64,000 bases of DNA from Acidipila rosea (GTDB lineage Bacteria; Acidobacteriota; Terriglobia; Terriglobales; Acidobacteriaceae): contig NZ_SMGK01000005.1 in NCBI RefSeq assembly GCF_004339725.1, positions 248,001 to 312,000 on the forward strand, read 5' to 3'. Shown one piece after another: positions 47,711 through 57,443 of this stretch (the stretch's first letter is position 1; each line of letters opens with the position of its first letter). The notes beneath the pieces were generated by a model that saw nothing but the letters and a program-made list of their open reading frames with translations, was not told where the DNA came from and made no database searches. Both the position numbers and the translations under genes were made by a program.

Positions 47711-49138
47711 ATGAGAGAACAGGGATTCTTGCTGAAGGGCACAGAGGTTTTTGAGGGGGACGCCGTCGAGGTGCGCTCCCCGTGGGACCAGAGCGTTGTC
47801 GGAACCATCCGGCAGGCCTCACGCGAACGCGCGGTGGAGGCGGTGGCGGGCCTGGACAAGGCTTTTGCGACGACGCGCGTCATGCCTGCCTATGAGCGGC
47901 AGAGGATCCTCGGCGAGGTAGCGGGGCGTATCGCGGCCGAAAAGGAACGGCTTGCCAGGCTGATCGTTGCGGAGGCAGGCAAACCTGTCCGCACTGCGCG
48001 CGGCGAGGTGGATCGCGCTGCCTTCACCTTTCGCGTAGCCGCGGAAGAGGCCACGAGGCAGGGAGGGGAGGTGCTGCCACTCGATCTGCTGCCGGGCGCG
48101 GAAGGACGATGGGGAATGGTGCGCCGCTTCCCGGCAGGGCCCGTTTTTGCCATTACTCCGTTCAACTTTCCGCTGAACCTGGTGGCGCACAAGCTGGCGC
48201 CGGCGGTGGCGGCGGGATGCCCGGTGCTGCTGAAACCTGCGCCACAGACGCCCTTCTCGTCTATGGAGCTGGCGCGCTTTCTGCTGGATGCAGGCTGGCC
48301 GCAGGAGGCGCTGGCGGTGTTGCCGCTGGCCAACGAAGATGCGGAGTGGCTGCTGGAACATGAAGACCGTCTGAAGCTGTTGAGCTTTACCGGGAGTGCC
48401 AGGGTGGGCTGGGCGCTGAAGGCGAAGGCAGCGAAGAAGCGCGTCCTGCTGGAACTCGGCGGCAATGCGGCCCTCATTGTTTGTGCCGAATGGGAAGACC
48501 TGCGCGGAGCGGCGCAGAAGGCGGTGACCGCAGCAATGAGCTATGCGGGGCAGAGCTGTATCTCCGTGCAGCGGGTCTATGTGGGGCGCGAGGCCTACGA
48601 TGACTTCGTTCACTACGCGGTTGAACATCTACAGTCCCTGTGCGTCGGCGATCCGATGGATGAGGCGACGGATGTGGGCCCGGTGATTCGTCCTGTGGAT
48701 GCTGTGCGGATCAGTGAATGGATCGCAGAGGCGCGTGAGGGCGGCGCGACAGTGCTGGCCGGCGGCAACTGCAACGGTTCGCTGGTGGAGCCCACGCTGT
48801 TGACAGGCACGCAGAGCCCAATGAGGGTGCTCGACGAGGAAGTCTTCGCGCCGCTGATGGTGGTGGAGCCATATGACACCTTTCAGGAGGCAATCGCGGC
48901 GGTGAACAGCTCCCGTTATGGGCTGCAGGCGGGCCTGTTCAGCTGCGACGCCAAGGAGATTTTTGCCGCATACGGTCAACTTGAGGTCGGAGGGGTGATC
49001 GTAGGCGATACCCCGACGTGGCGGCTCGATCCTATGCCGTATGGCGGCATCAAGGATTCCGGGCTGGGTCGCGAAGGCCTGCGTTATGCGATCGAAGAGA
49101 TGACGGAGCCGAAGCTGCTGGTGGTAAAGCTGGACTGA
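47711..49138 (+). CDS. NAD(P)-dependent aldehyde dehydrogenase
   Basis: The 475-residue product has the ALDH fold with ITPFNFPLNLVAHKLAPAVAAG near 148, FTGSARVGW near 226, the general-base Glu in LLELGGNAAL near 253 and the catalytic Cys in SYAGQSCISVQRVYVG near 287. It oxidises an aldehyde to the acid through a thioester. The second ATG, at 47711, is chosen because GGAG lies 6 bases before it; the first ATG, at 47696, lacks this. The sequence resembles the lactaldehyde/succinate-semialdehyde branch. L-lactaldehyde is a product of L-rhamnose breakdown, so a link to the island at 4498-23044 is possible but unproven. Confidence 0.9.
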   Translation: MREQGFLLKGTEVFEGDAVEVRSPWDQSVVGTIRQASRERAVEAVAGLDKAFATTRVMPAYERQRILGEVAGRIAAEKERLARLIVAEAGKPVRTARGEVDRAAFTFRVAAEEATRQGGEVLPLDLLPGAEGRWGMVRRFPAGPVFAITPFNFPLNLVAHKLAPAVAAGCPVLLKPAPQTPFSSMELARFLLDAGWPQEALAVLPLANEDAEWLLEHEDRLKLLSFTGSARVGWALKAKAAKKRVLLELGGNAALIVCAEWEDLRGAAQKAVTAAMSYAGQSCISVQRVYVGREAYDDFVHYAVEHLQSLCVGDPMDEATDVGPVIRPVDAVRISEWIAEAREGGATVLAGGNCNGSLVEPTLLTGTQSPMRVLDEEVFAPLMVVEPYDTFQEAIAAVNSSRYGLQAGLFSCDAKEIFAAYGQLEVGGVIVGDTPTWRLDPMPYGGIKDSGLGREGLRYAIEEMTEPKLLVVKLD

Positions 49139-49259
49139 AGCGTCCGTATTTCCTGGAAAAAACGACGGGGATTGCAGGGCTCCTTGCAGGCACTTTATGG
49201 TTCATTCCTAAAATTGCACGCGCAGTTGCGGTTTTTTTTCATGTAGGCACGTGTGTCAC

Positions 49260-49289
49260 TTGCCGGACTTCGCTCCTCACCGCTATAGT
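49260..49289 (+). promoter_or_regulatory. Candidate promoter of the act-cox operon
   Basis: TTGCCG at 49260-49265, 18 bases, then TATAGT at 49284-49289 resemble -35 and -10 boxes of the main sigma factor. They lie 107 bases upstream of actA in an otherwise gene-free stretch of 258 bases, and no other comparable pair was seen. Confidence 0.4.
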
Positions 49290-49396
49290 TGTCCTTCACC
49301 CAAATAGCGCGATGAATTGCGATTGGAAAAAGCAGACAACAGGCAAAACTGTCGTAACTTTCATCAACGGAATTACCAGGAAGCAGGAATCGATCG

Positions 49397-50260
49397 ATGG
49401 CGCAGATTTTTGACCGCAGCTCGAACGCGCTGGCCCGAATGAGCCTCGTATTAACGGGACTCATCGTGATTGCCCTGGGCGTTACGCTGGACCAGTTGCA
49501 GCGATCTCCGTGGGTCACACGTCAGGGGCAGCGAGCTGAACAGCCGGTACCATTCAGCCACAAGCACCATGTCCAGGGACTTGGACTGCAGTGCCAGTAC
49601 TGCCACACCTCAGTCGAGAAGTCGAGCTACGCGGGGATCCCGCCGACGAAGACATGCATCAACTGCCACGCGCAGATCTGGACCAATGCGGACCTGCTGG
49701 AGCCGGTGCGCGACAGTTGGGCTACGGGCAAGTCGATCGTCTGGACCAAGGTTCACGATCTTCCGGACTACGTGTACTTCAATCACGAGATTCACGTGAA
49801 CAAAGGCATAGGCTGTTCGAGCTGTCACGGGCGGGTGGACGAGATGCCCATCATGTACCAGCAGAACACGCTGCAGATGGAATGGTGCCTGAACTGTCAC
49901 CGTAATCCGGGGAAGAACCTGCGTCCGACCTCGCAGATCTACAACATGGCATGGACTGAGCCGTCTGAGCTAAAGCCCGTCTGGTGTGCTTCTACGCCGG
50001 ACAAGGACGGAGTTCCTACGGCGCAGTCGGTGAACTGCACGATGCAGGAGCCGGCAGCCGGTGGGCAGCTTGCTTCGCTGAGCGGCGCTCCGGTCGGACT
50101 GCACGCCCAGATGGTAAGCGACGCGGGTGGACCTCCTATGCCGGTGTCTGCTGTGTATACGAAATATACGAGTCAGGAAGCGCTGGGTAAGTTCCTGGTA
50201 GCCCAGTACCACATCCGTACGCCGCGCGAGCTTTCCAGCTGCGAGGTATGTCACCGATGA
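49397..50260 (+). CDS. actA: Alternative complex III pentaheme cytochrome c subunit ActA
   Basis: The 287-residue product has an N-terminal membrane anchor (about 14-34) and five CxxCH heme c motifs: CQYCH, CINCH, CSSCH, CLNCH and, at the very end, CEVCH. Several further His residues (FSHKHH, FNHEIH) can serve as distal ligands. ActA carries electrons from the iron-sulfur subunit ActB toward the soluble or oxidase-bound cytochrome c. An AGGA site precedes the ATG by 8 bases. It opens the act-cox operon, and its stop overlaps the ActB start (ATGA). The motif count and order match characterised ACIII complexes. Confidence 0.95.
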   Translation: MAQIFDRSSNALARMSLVLTGLIVIALGVTLDQLQRSPWVTRQGQRAEQPVPFSHKHHVQGLGLQCQYCHTSVEKSSYAGIPPTKTCINCHAQIWTNADLLEPVRDSWATGKSIVWTKVHDLPDYVYFNHEIHVNKGIGCSSCHGRVDEMPIMYQQNTLQMEWCLNCHRNPGKNLRPTSQIYNMAWTEPSELKPVWCASTPDKDGVPTAQSVNCTMQEPAAGGQLASLSGAPVGLHAQMVSDAGGPPMPVSAVYTKYTSQEALGKFLVAQYHIRTPRELSSCEVCHR

Positions 50261-53200
50261 GCATGCTGCCAGAGAAGGAAAACCAAAATCAGATGAGTGC
50301 AAGCGAACCAGGGCAGCGGCTGACCCTCGAAGAAGTGCGGGCCAAGCTGAAGGGGCAGACCGGCAAGAAGTACTGGCGGAGCCTCGATGAGCTGGCGGAT
50401 AAGCCTGAATTTGGCGAGATGCTCAGCCGGGAATTTCCGCAGCAGGCGTCAGAGTGGATCGATCCGGTCACACGGCGTGGATTTCTCAAGCTGGCAGGCG
50501 CCTCGATGGCCCTTGCCGGAGTGGTTGGCTGCACCAAGCAGCCGGACGAGCCAATCTATCCTTACATCAAGCAGCCGGAAGATCTGGTGCTTGGCAGGCC
50601 GGTCTATTTCGCTACCGCTCATCCTTTTCCCATGGGCGCGCTGCCGCTGCTGGTCAAGAGCGATGCTTATCGCCCCATCAAGCTCGACGGCAACCCGGAG
50701 CACCCGATGGCGCACGGCTCCTCGGATGCGATGACCCAGGGCACGCTGCTCGCGCTCTATGATCCTGATCGCTCGCAGCACATCCTCTATCGTGGGGAGA
50801 CGCGCAACTGGCCAGTCTTTCAGGCAGCCTTTCGCGGAATGCTGGCGGACAAGAAGGCCTCCGGCGGCGGACAGGGGCTCTACTTCCTGAGTGCAACCGT
50901 AACCTCGCCCACGCTGGCAGCGCAGTGGAAGAAGGCGCAGGCTTCTTATCCGAACGCGAAGTTTCTCCAGTATGAGCCGGTCAACCGCGATTCCGCTTAT
51001 GCGGCATCGAAGCAGGCTTTCGGCGATTATCTGGACGCGCAGTACAAGCTCGACCAGGCCAACGTTATCCTCGCCCTCGACGCGGAATTTCTTTCAGGCA
51101 TCGTGCACCCCGGCTTCAATAAGCTGGCAGGCGACTGGGCTGCGAAGCGCAAGCTGGACGGCACGGATGAGATGAACCGCCTGTATGCGGTGGAGAGCTG
51201 GACCACAACCACCGGCCTGAAGGCGGAGCACAGGCTTGCCCTGCGGGCGAGCGAAGTTGGTCCGTTTGCGGCGGCGATTCTCGCGCAGCTCAATGGCGGC
51301 GCGGCTCCGGCCGGTTACAGCTGGACCGACGAGCAGCAGAAGTATCTCGCTGCGCTGGTTAAGGATCTGAAGGCGAACGCAGGCAAGTCGGTGGTGATTC
51401 CGGGCGAGCAGCAGACTCCCGAGGTCCATCTGGCGGCTATCGCGATCAACCAGGCGCTTGGCAATGCAGGCAAGACGGTGGTCTACACCGAGACGGTCAA
51501 CCCGATGCCGTCGATCCAGGGCGATGATCTCAAGACCCTGATCGCCGATCTGAATGCGGGCAAGGTCGACTGGCTGGTGATCATGAACACCAATCCCGTC
51601 TATGGGGCGCCCGTCGATCTCGACTTCATCACGGCGATGTCGAAGGCTAAGCACACGGTGCACCTTGGGCAGTACCTGGACGAGACAGGCAACGTCGCCG
51701 AATGGCATATCAATGGTGCGCATTATCTGGAATCGTGGTCGGATGCGCGTAGCTATGACGGCACGGTATCGATCATCCAGCCGATGATCGATCCGCTCTA
51801 CGGCGGCAAAAGCGAGCACGACATTCTGCAGCAGATGCTCGACGACCCGGATACGTCGGCGTACGGGGCAGTCCGCGCGACATGGAAGCAGCAGCTCTCG
51901 GCCAAGGGAGATTACGAGTTCAACTGGCGGAAGGCCCTGCATGACGGCTTCCTGGCAGATACGGCCTTCCCGGCAAAGAGTGTTGCGGCAAAGAATATTG
52001 CCGTCAATGTATCTGCACCGGCTGCGGCGGATTCGATCGAGGTGATCTTCAGGCCTGATCTGAATCTGTATGACGGCCGCTATGCGAACGTGGGCTGGCT
52101 CCAGGAGCTGCCCCGCCCGGTCACGAATCTCTCGTGGGATAACGCCGCGATGATGAGCTACGGGACCCTCGACAAGCTGAAGGTCGAAGAGAGCGATGTT
52201 ATCGAAATCAGTGTCAACGGGAGCAAGGTACTCGCTCCGGTACTGGCGGTTCCGGGACACGCGGACAATGTCATCACCCTGACGCTGGGCCAGGGCCGGA
52301 GAAATGCCGGACGGGTCGGCAGCGGCATGGGATTCAATGCCTACGACGCGCGCACCTCGTCTGCTCCGCTGATTGCGGCGAATGCGCAGGTGAAGAAGAC
52401 CGGCAACAAGTTCGAGTTCGCGGTTACGAAGAGCCACTATATTGACCATCGGGCGATGTACGCCGGCGGCGATGGCAGCGGCACGCACTCCCTGGAAGGC
52501 AACGAGACGCTGACCCGCGGGATCATCCGTTACGCCACTCTCGATGAGTTCAGGAAGGATCCGGACTTCGCTCACCAGGGCGAAGGCCACGATGCACCCG
52601 AGCCGGATACGAGCATGTTTGCCTCCTACCGCTACGACAAGAACGCATGGGGCATGTCGATTGACATGAACTCCTGCGTAGGCTGCAATGCCTGCATCGT
52701 GAGCTGTTACGCGGAGAACAACATTGCGGTGGTCGGACGGCACCAGGTCAAGGTAGGCCGCAACATGCAATGGCTGCGCATCGACACCTACTTTGAAGGC
52801 GATCTGGCGGCGCCGCGGGCACACTTCCAGCCGATGGCCTGTCAGCACTGCGAAAATGCGCCGTGCGAGCAGGTATGCCCGGTAGGCGCTACCGTGCACA
52901 CTCCCGAGGGGCTGAACACGATGGTTTACAACCGTTGCGTGGGCACTCGCTACTGCTCGAACAACTGCCCCTATAAGGTGCGGCGATTCAACTTCCTGCT
53001 CTACTCCGACTATGAGACGGAGAGCCTGAAGCTGATGCGCAACCCGGACGTGACGGTGCGTAGCCGCGGCGTGATGGAGAAGTGCAGCTACTGTGTGCAG
53101 CGCATCTCGGCGGCGAAAATAGCCGCGGACAAGGGCAACCGGCAGGTGCGGGACGGGGAGATTGTCACCGCATGCCAGCAGGCCTGCCCGACCAGCGCGA

Positions 53201-53385
53201 TCACCTTCGGCAATATCAACGACCGCAGCAGCAAGGTGGCAAAGCTCAAAGCGCAGACCCGCAGCTATGGGGTGCTCGAAGGCAACAACACCCGTCCTCG
53301 GACGACGTATGTTGCGGAAGTGCTCAACGTAAACCAGGAACTCGCCGCGGCACTCGGCGAAGGCTCACCGCAGCAGAACGGGTAA
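50257..53385 (+). CDS. actB: Alternative complex III iron-sulfur/molybdopterin-like subunit ActB
   Basis: The 1042-residue product has a cytoplasmic-looking lead (KKYWRSLDELADKPEF near 37), then an internal Tat-like signal, TRRGFLKLAGASMALAGVVGC, with Arg73-Arg74 and a lipobox Cys92. A molybdopterin-oxidoreductase-like domain follows. The last 240 residues hold Cys sets near 807 (CVGCNACIVSC), 863 (CQHCENAPCEQVC), 894 (CVGTRYCSNNC) and 943/973 (CSYC with CQQAC). The total of 15 Cys fits three [4Fe-4S] clusters and one [3Fe-4S], as in characterised ACIII. The molybdopterin-like part has no cofactor in known complexes. The start is the ATG in the ATGA overlap, with GAGGT 9 bases upstream. Confidence 0.95.
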   Translation: MSMLPEKENQNQMSASEPGQRLTLEEVRAKLKGQTGKKYWRSLDELADKPEFGEMLSREFPQQASEWIDPVTRRGFLKLAGASMALAGVVGCTKQPDEPIYPYIKQPEDLVLGRPVYFATAHPFPMGALPLLVKSDAYRPIKLDGNPEHPMAHGSSDAMTQGTLLALYDPDRSQHILYRGETRNWPVFQAAFRGMLADKKASGGGQGLYFLSATVTSPTLAAQWKKAQASYPNAKFLQYEPVNRDSAYAASKQAFGDYLDAQYKLDQANVILALDAEFLSGIVHPGFNKLAGDWAAKRKLDGTDEMNRLYAVESWTTTTGLKAEHRLALRASEVGPFAAAILAQLNGGAAPAGYSWTDEQQKYLAALVKDLKANAGKSVVIPGEQQTPEVHLAAIAINQALGNAGKTVVYTETVNPMPSIQGDDLKTLIADLNAGKVDWLVIMNTNPVYGAPVDLDFITAMSKAKHTVHLGQYLDETGNVAEWHINGAHYLESWSDARSYDGTVSIIQPMIDPLYGGKSEHDILQQMLDDPDTSAYGAVRATWKQQLSAKGDYEFNWRKALHDGFLADTAFPAKSVAAKNIAVNVSAPAAADSIEVIFRPDLNLYDGRYANVGWLQELPRPVTNLSWDNAAMMSYGTLDKLKVEESDVIEISVNGSKVLAPVLAVPGHADNVITLTLGQGRRNAGRVGSGMGFNAYDARTSSAPLIAANAQVKKTGNKFEFAVTKSHYIDHRAMYAGGDGSGTHSLEGNETLTRGIIRYATLDEFRKDPDFAHQGEGHDAPEPDTSMFASYRYDKNAWGMSIDMNSCVGCNACIVSCYAENNIAVVGRHQVKVGRNMQWLRIDTYFEGDLAAPRAHFQPMACQHCENAPCEQVCPVGATVHTPEGLNTMVYNRCVGTRYCSNNCPYKVRRFNFLLYSDYETESLKLMRNPDVTVRSRGVMEKCSYCVQRISAAKIAADKGNRQVRDGEIVTACQQACPTSAITFGNINDRSSKVAKLKAQTRSYGVLEGNNTRPRTTYVAEVLNVNQELAAALGEGSPQQNG

Positions 53386-53404
53386 CGAAGCTCAAGAGGC
53401 GAGT

Positions 53405-54826
53405 ATGGCAACCAAGGACGTCAAGATTAACGATCCGATGCGCGACCCGGTAACCGGCGAAAACCGGGTTATCGCGCCGGGACATACGCTCAGATCGGTC
53501 ACGGAGAAGATCTCGCGGATCGTGCTCACCAGTCACACTCCGCTGGGGTGGTTCGGCGGCATCATGGTGGCGAGCGGCGTTGCGACGCTGCTGGCTATCT
53601 GCGTGACCTGGCTCTTCCTGCGCGGCGTCGGAATCTGGGGCATCACCCAGCCGGTGGCGTGGGGCTTTGCCATCATCAATTTTGTCTGGTGGATCGGTAT
53701 CGGCCACGCGGGAACCCTGATCTCCGCCATTCTGCTGCTCTTCAAGCAGACCTGGCGTAACTCGATCAATCGCTTTGCCGAGGCAATGACCCTCTTTGCG
53801 GTGGTCTGCGCCGGAATGTTCCCCTTGATTCACGTCGGACGTCCGTGGCTTGGATACTGGCTTTTCCCTTATCCGAATACGATGAACGTCTGGCCGCAGT
53901 TCCGTTCGCCGCTGCTGTGGGACGTCTTTGCCGTCTCGACGTACGCGACCATTTCGGTGGTTTTCTGGTACATCGGCCTGGTTCCGGACTTTGGCACGAT
54001 GCGCGACCGGGCGAAGTCGAAGGTGGGTCAGTATATCTACGGCATGGTTTCCCTCGGATGGCGCGGCTCGGTGCGTCACTGGGTTCGCTATGAAACGGCG
54101 TCCCTGCTGCTGGCCGGACTGGCCACGCCGCTGGTGCTCTCAGTGCATACGGTCATCAGCTTCGATTTCGCGGTGGCCCTGTTGCCCGGGTGGCACACCA
54201 CGATTTTCCCGCCATACTTCGTAGCAGGCGCCATCTACTCCGGCTTCGCCATGGTGATCACGCTGGCGGTTCCGATCCGCAAGTTTTATCACCTCGAAGA
54301 CATGATCACCATTCGCCACATAGAGAATATGGGCAAGGTGATGCTGACCACCGGACTCATCGTGGCCTATGGCTATTCGATGGAAGTCTTCATGGCGTGG
54401 TACTCGGCAAGCCACTGGGAATACTTCATGATGTGGAACCGCATGTTCGGGCCGATGGGATGGTCTTACTGGGTTCTCATCACCTGCAATATCGCTCTTC
54501 CGCAGTTGCTGTGGCTGCGAGCCTGGCGCAGAAGCCCGTCCCTGATGTTCCTGATGTCGCTGATCGTGAACACGGGTATGTGGTTTGAGCGTTTCGTGAT
54601 TGTCGTTACCAGCCTTACGCGCGACTACCTTCCATCCTCGTGGGGAACCTACAAGGCAACCCGTTGGGACTACGGAACGTTTGTCGGCACCCTGGGGCTT
54701 TTCACTGTTCTGTTCTTCTTATTTATCCGCTTCGTACCTATGATTCCGATGCAGGAAATCAAAGTCCTGCTGCCGCAATCCAAGGTGCGGGAAGAAGCGG
54801 AACCACTGCCGGAGGCAGGTGACTAA
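53405..54826 (+). CDS. actC: Alternative complex III membrane subunit ActC (NrfD-like)
   Basis: The 473-residue product has about ten membrane helices of the NrfD/polysulfide-reductase type, with a cytoplasmic N-terminal stretch of 50 residues. Segments such as WWIGIGHAGTLISAILLLFKQ and LGYWLFPYPNTMNVWPQFRSP are characteristic of ActC. It holds the quinol-binding site and passes electrons to the iron-sulfur clusters of ActB. It starts 19 bases after actB, and its stop shares one base with the actD start (TAATG). Confidence 0.94.
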   Translation: MATKDVKINDPMRDPVTGENRVIAPGHTLRSVTEKISRIVLTSHTPLGWFGGIMVASGVATLLAICVTWLFLRGVGIWGITQPVAWGFAIINFVWWIGIGHAGTLISAILLLFKQTWRNSINRFAEAMTLFAVVCAGMFPLIHVGRPWLGYWLFPYPNTMNVWPQFRSPLLWDVFAVSTYATISVVFWYIGLVPDFGTMRDRAKSKVGQYIYGMVSLGWRGSVRHWVRYETASLLLAGLATPLVLSVHTVISFDFAVALLPGWHTTIFPPYFVAGAIYSGFAMVITLAVPIRKFYHLEDMITIRHIENMGKVMLTTGLIVAYGYSMEVFMAWYSASHWEYFMMWNRMFGPMGWSYWVLITCNIALPQLLWLRAWRRSPSLMFLMSLIVNTGMWFERFVIVVTSLTRDYLPSSWGTYKATRWDYGTFVGTLGLFTVLFFLFIRFVPMIPMQEIKVLLPQSKVREEAEPLPEAGD

Positions 54827-55368
54827 TGCCTGTACGTGAAGGAACATACGGATTACTGGCGGAGTTCGATACTCCTGGAGAACTGGTGAGAGCCGCGAAG
54901 GCTGCTTACGGCTCCGGCTGGCGTCGCCTGGACTGCTACACGCCTTATCCACTTGAAGAGGCAGCTGAAGCCATCGGTTTTCACCGCGATGAAGTTTCGC
55001 TTGTCTGCCTCCTCGGGGGGCTGCTGGGATTGGCGGCCATGTATGGCCTGGAAACCTGGATCTCGGTCTGGGGTTATCCCTTGAATATCGGTGGAAGGCC
55101 CTACTACTCATGGGTAGCCTTTATGATCCCCGCCTACGAGTGGACGATTCTCTATGCCGGGCTGTCGGCGGCCTTCGGCATGCTGGCCATGTGTGGTTTG
55201 CCGTCGCTCTATCACCCGCTCTTCAATGCGCCGAATTTCCGCAACGGCGCGACGAATGACAAGTTCTTCCTCTGCCTTGAGGCCGATGATCCGAAGTTTG
55301 TTCTGGACGAGGCGCGCAAGTTCCTCGAAGATCAAAGCCCTGTTTCCGTAGTGGAGGTGGAGTATTAA
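54826..55368 (+). CDS. actD: Alternative complex III subunit ActD (DUF3341)
   Basis: The 180-residue product is a DUF3341 protein with two membrane helices (about 55-78 and 100-125) and the family opening YGLLAEFDTPGELVRAAKAA. The segment YTPYPLEEAAEAIG lies before the first helix. ActD is a small structural subunit of ACIII at the inner membrane. Its start codon overlaps the actC stop by one base, implying coupled translation. Confidence 0.93.
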   Translation: MPVREGTYGLLAEFDTPGELVRAAKAAYGSGWRRLDCYTPYPLEEAAEAIGFHRDEVSLVCLLGGLLGLAAMYGLETWISVWGYPLNIGGRPYYSWVAFMIPAYEWTILYAGLSAAFGMLAMCGLPSLYHPLFNAPNFRNGATNDKFFLCLEADDPKFVLDEARKFLEDQSPVSVVEVEY

Positions 55369-55372
55369 TCCG

Positions 55373-56161
55373 ATGAACCGAATCCGCTCGGAAGCTGCGC
55401 GCCACGGCGTGGCGCTGGCAGCGTTAGCAGCCATCTCTCTGCTTGCCGGTTGCAGGCAGGACATGCATAACCAGCCGAAATTCATTCCCCAGCGCGGGAC
55501 TACCTTCTTCGCAGATGGGCGCTCGGTACGCCCCCAGGTGACCGAGACTGTCGCCCGGGGCCAGCTTGACGAAGATCAGTATTTCTATACCGGTCTGAAA
55601 GATGGCAAAGAGCAGAACCTGATGCCGTTTCCGGTGACCATGCAGGTTATGGAGCGCGGACAGGAACGCTTCAACATCTACTGCACCCCGTGCCACTCCC
55701 GCGTGGGAAACGGGGACGGAATGATTGTTCAGCGCGGCTATAAGCCGGCGGGCAATTATCATGGCGCGCGGCTGATGGCGAAGCCTCTGAGCCATTTCTT
55801 CTATGTTATGACGAATGGCTACGGTGCTATGCCTGACTACTCGGCACAGCTGACCCCGGCAGACCGTTGGGCAGTGGCAGCCTATATTCGCGCGCTGCAG
55901 TTGAGCCAGGCCGCTACGACCAAGGACGTTCCAGCGGGTGCTCAGGTCGGCGATCTCACGAATATTGCAGAGAGCGAAGGATATCCGGCGAGCTATGCGG
56001 GTCCGTGGCCTCTGCCCGAGACCACCTATGTGGAGGCCAATCCGCGCAGCGGGCTGGCGGCCGGAGCCCCGGTCCACAGTCCAAATCCTCCGGCGACGAA
56101 GAACATGCCCATGACGAAAACTACCAAAGGCGAAACGATGCCGCCGAGCGGAGCAAGGTAA
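55373..56161 (+). CDS. actE: Alternative complex III monoheme cytochrome c lipoprotein ActE
   Basis: The 262-residue product has a lipoprotein signal ending in LLAGC (Cys at residue 27), then a single heme c motif, CTPCH, near 103 and a Met-containing loop (GAMPDYSAQL) that may supply the distal ligand. A low-complexity Pro/Thr/Lys-rich tail follows. ActE hands electrons from ActA to the oxidase or to a carrier. The next gene follows after one base. Confidence 0.94.
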   Translation: MNRIRSEAARHGVALAALAAISLLAGCRQDMHNQPKFIPQRGTTFFADGRSVRPQVTETVARGQLDEDQYFYTGLKDGKEQNLMPFPVTMQVMERGQERFNIYCTPCHSRVGNGDGMIVQRGYKPAGNYHGARLMAKPLSHFFYVMTNGYGAMPDYSAQLTPADRWAVAAYIRALQLSQAATTKDVPAGAQVGDLTNIAESEGYPASYAGPWPLPETTYVEANPRSGLAAGAPVHSPNPPATKNMPMTKTTKGETMPPSGAR

Positions 56162-56162
56162 G

Positions 56163-57443
56163 ATGGCACATCACGCAAACACCCTGCCTCATGAACTCGA
56201 TGCTCCGGCTTTTGTAGACGCGTGGCGGACGCGCGCACTTATTACGGGTGCAATTGCCTCCGTTCTGGGTATAGCCATGGGCTTCCTGGCCCATGATGAC
56301 TGGGAACACTTTTTCCGCTCCTGGCTGCTTGGCTTCATCATCTGCTTCGGCTTCTGCATCGGCGGTATGGCGATGCTGATGGTGCAGTACCTGTCGGGGG
56401 GCAAGTGGGGTCTTCTGATCCGCCGATCGCTCGAGGCGATGACCCGGACGTTGCCGCTGGTGTTCCTGATGTTCCTGCCGGTGGGTATCTTCGGTGCGAG
56501 CCTCAAGAAGCTCTATATCTGGGCGAGGTACCCCAATACTGAAGATGCTTTGCGTCATCACCTGATCAACGCAGAGCAGGCTCATGCCATTGCCTTCAAG
56601 AAGCCCATGCTGAATGTGGTCAGCTTCTGGTGGGTATCGCTTCTTTGCTTCGCGATCTGGGCGGTCTACACCTTCTTCCTGAATCGCTGGTCGCTGCAGC
56701 GGGATGCTGATACCGCACCTAATGTGCCCTACTGGCAGACCAAGTTCGAGAACATCAGCGGCTTCGGAGTTCTGCTCTACTCCATCCTGCTCACGGCCGG
56801 AGCTATCTACTGGGTAATGTCGCTGGACCCGACCTGGTACTCAACCGTATATGGTCTGCAGTTTCTTGTCGGCCAGGGTTACGGGGTGCTCGCACTGGTG
56901 ATTCTGACGCTGATCGGGCTTTCAAAGGCGGAGCCGATGAAGACGGTCTTCCGCATCACCGAGCAGCACGATCTCGGCAAGCTCTGCTTCGCCTTCACGA
57001 TGCTGAACATCTATCTTGCCTTCGCGGCTTTCCTGATTATCTGGTCAGGTAACTCGCCGGAAGAGATTCCCTGGTTCCTCGATCGCATCCGTGGTGGCTG
57101 GGGCGTGATTGCTACGCTCGACGTGATGTTTCATTGGCTGCTTCCCTTCACCCTGCTGCTTTCACGCGATTTGAAGCGTATCAAGAGCCGGCTGAAGGTG
57201 GTCTGCTACATCATGATCTTCGCCCGCTGCTGGGATATGTTCTGGCTGATCGAGCCCAACTTTGCCGATGCCCGCCGGAACCTGCACATGAGCATCGGAA
57301 TTCTGGAGTACTGCGTCGTCCCCGTCGCGCTGATCGCCTTCTGGATGGCTTATTACTTTACCCAGTTGAAGCAGCGGCCGCTGGTGGCCACCAACGATCC
57401 GCACCTGGCGGAGATACTGGAGCCTGAACATGCCCACGCATAA
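56163..57443 (+). CDS. actF: Alternative complex III membrane subunit ActF
   Basis: The 426-residue product has about ten membrane helices and resembles ActC in fold. Segments such as RSLEAMTRTLPLVFLMFLPVG and YIWARYPNTEDALRHHLI are found in ActF proteins. It is the second quinone-side membrane subunit of ACIII and is thought to take part in proton movement. The one-base gap from actE and the 14-base overlap with the next gene show tight translational packing. Confidence 0.94.
   Translation: MAHHANTLPHELDAPAFVDAWRTRALITGAIASVLGIAMGFLAHDDWEHFFRSWLLGFIICFGFCIGGMAMLMVQYLSGGKWGLLIRRSLEAMTRTLPLVFLMFLPVGIFGASLKKLYIWARYPNTEDALRHHLINAEQAHAIAFKKPMLNVVSFWWVSLLCFAIWAVYTFFLNRWSLQRDADTAPNVPYWQTKFENISGFGVLLYSILLTAGAIYWVMSLDPTWYSTVYGLQFLVGQGYGVLALVILTLIGLSKAEPMKTVFRITEQHDLGKLCFAFTMLNIYLAFAAFLIIWSGNSPEEIPWFLDRIRGGWGVIATLDVMFHWLLPFTLLLSRDLKRIKSRLKVVCYIMIFARCWDMFWLIEPNFADARRNLHMSIGILEYCVVPVALIAFWMAYYFTQLKQRPLVATNDPHLAEILEPEHAHA

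Noticed and set aside
51094..52899. 601-codon open frame on the minus strand
   Set aside because: It is the antisense of actB, with Arg/His/Val-rich composition and no domain. actB is certain.
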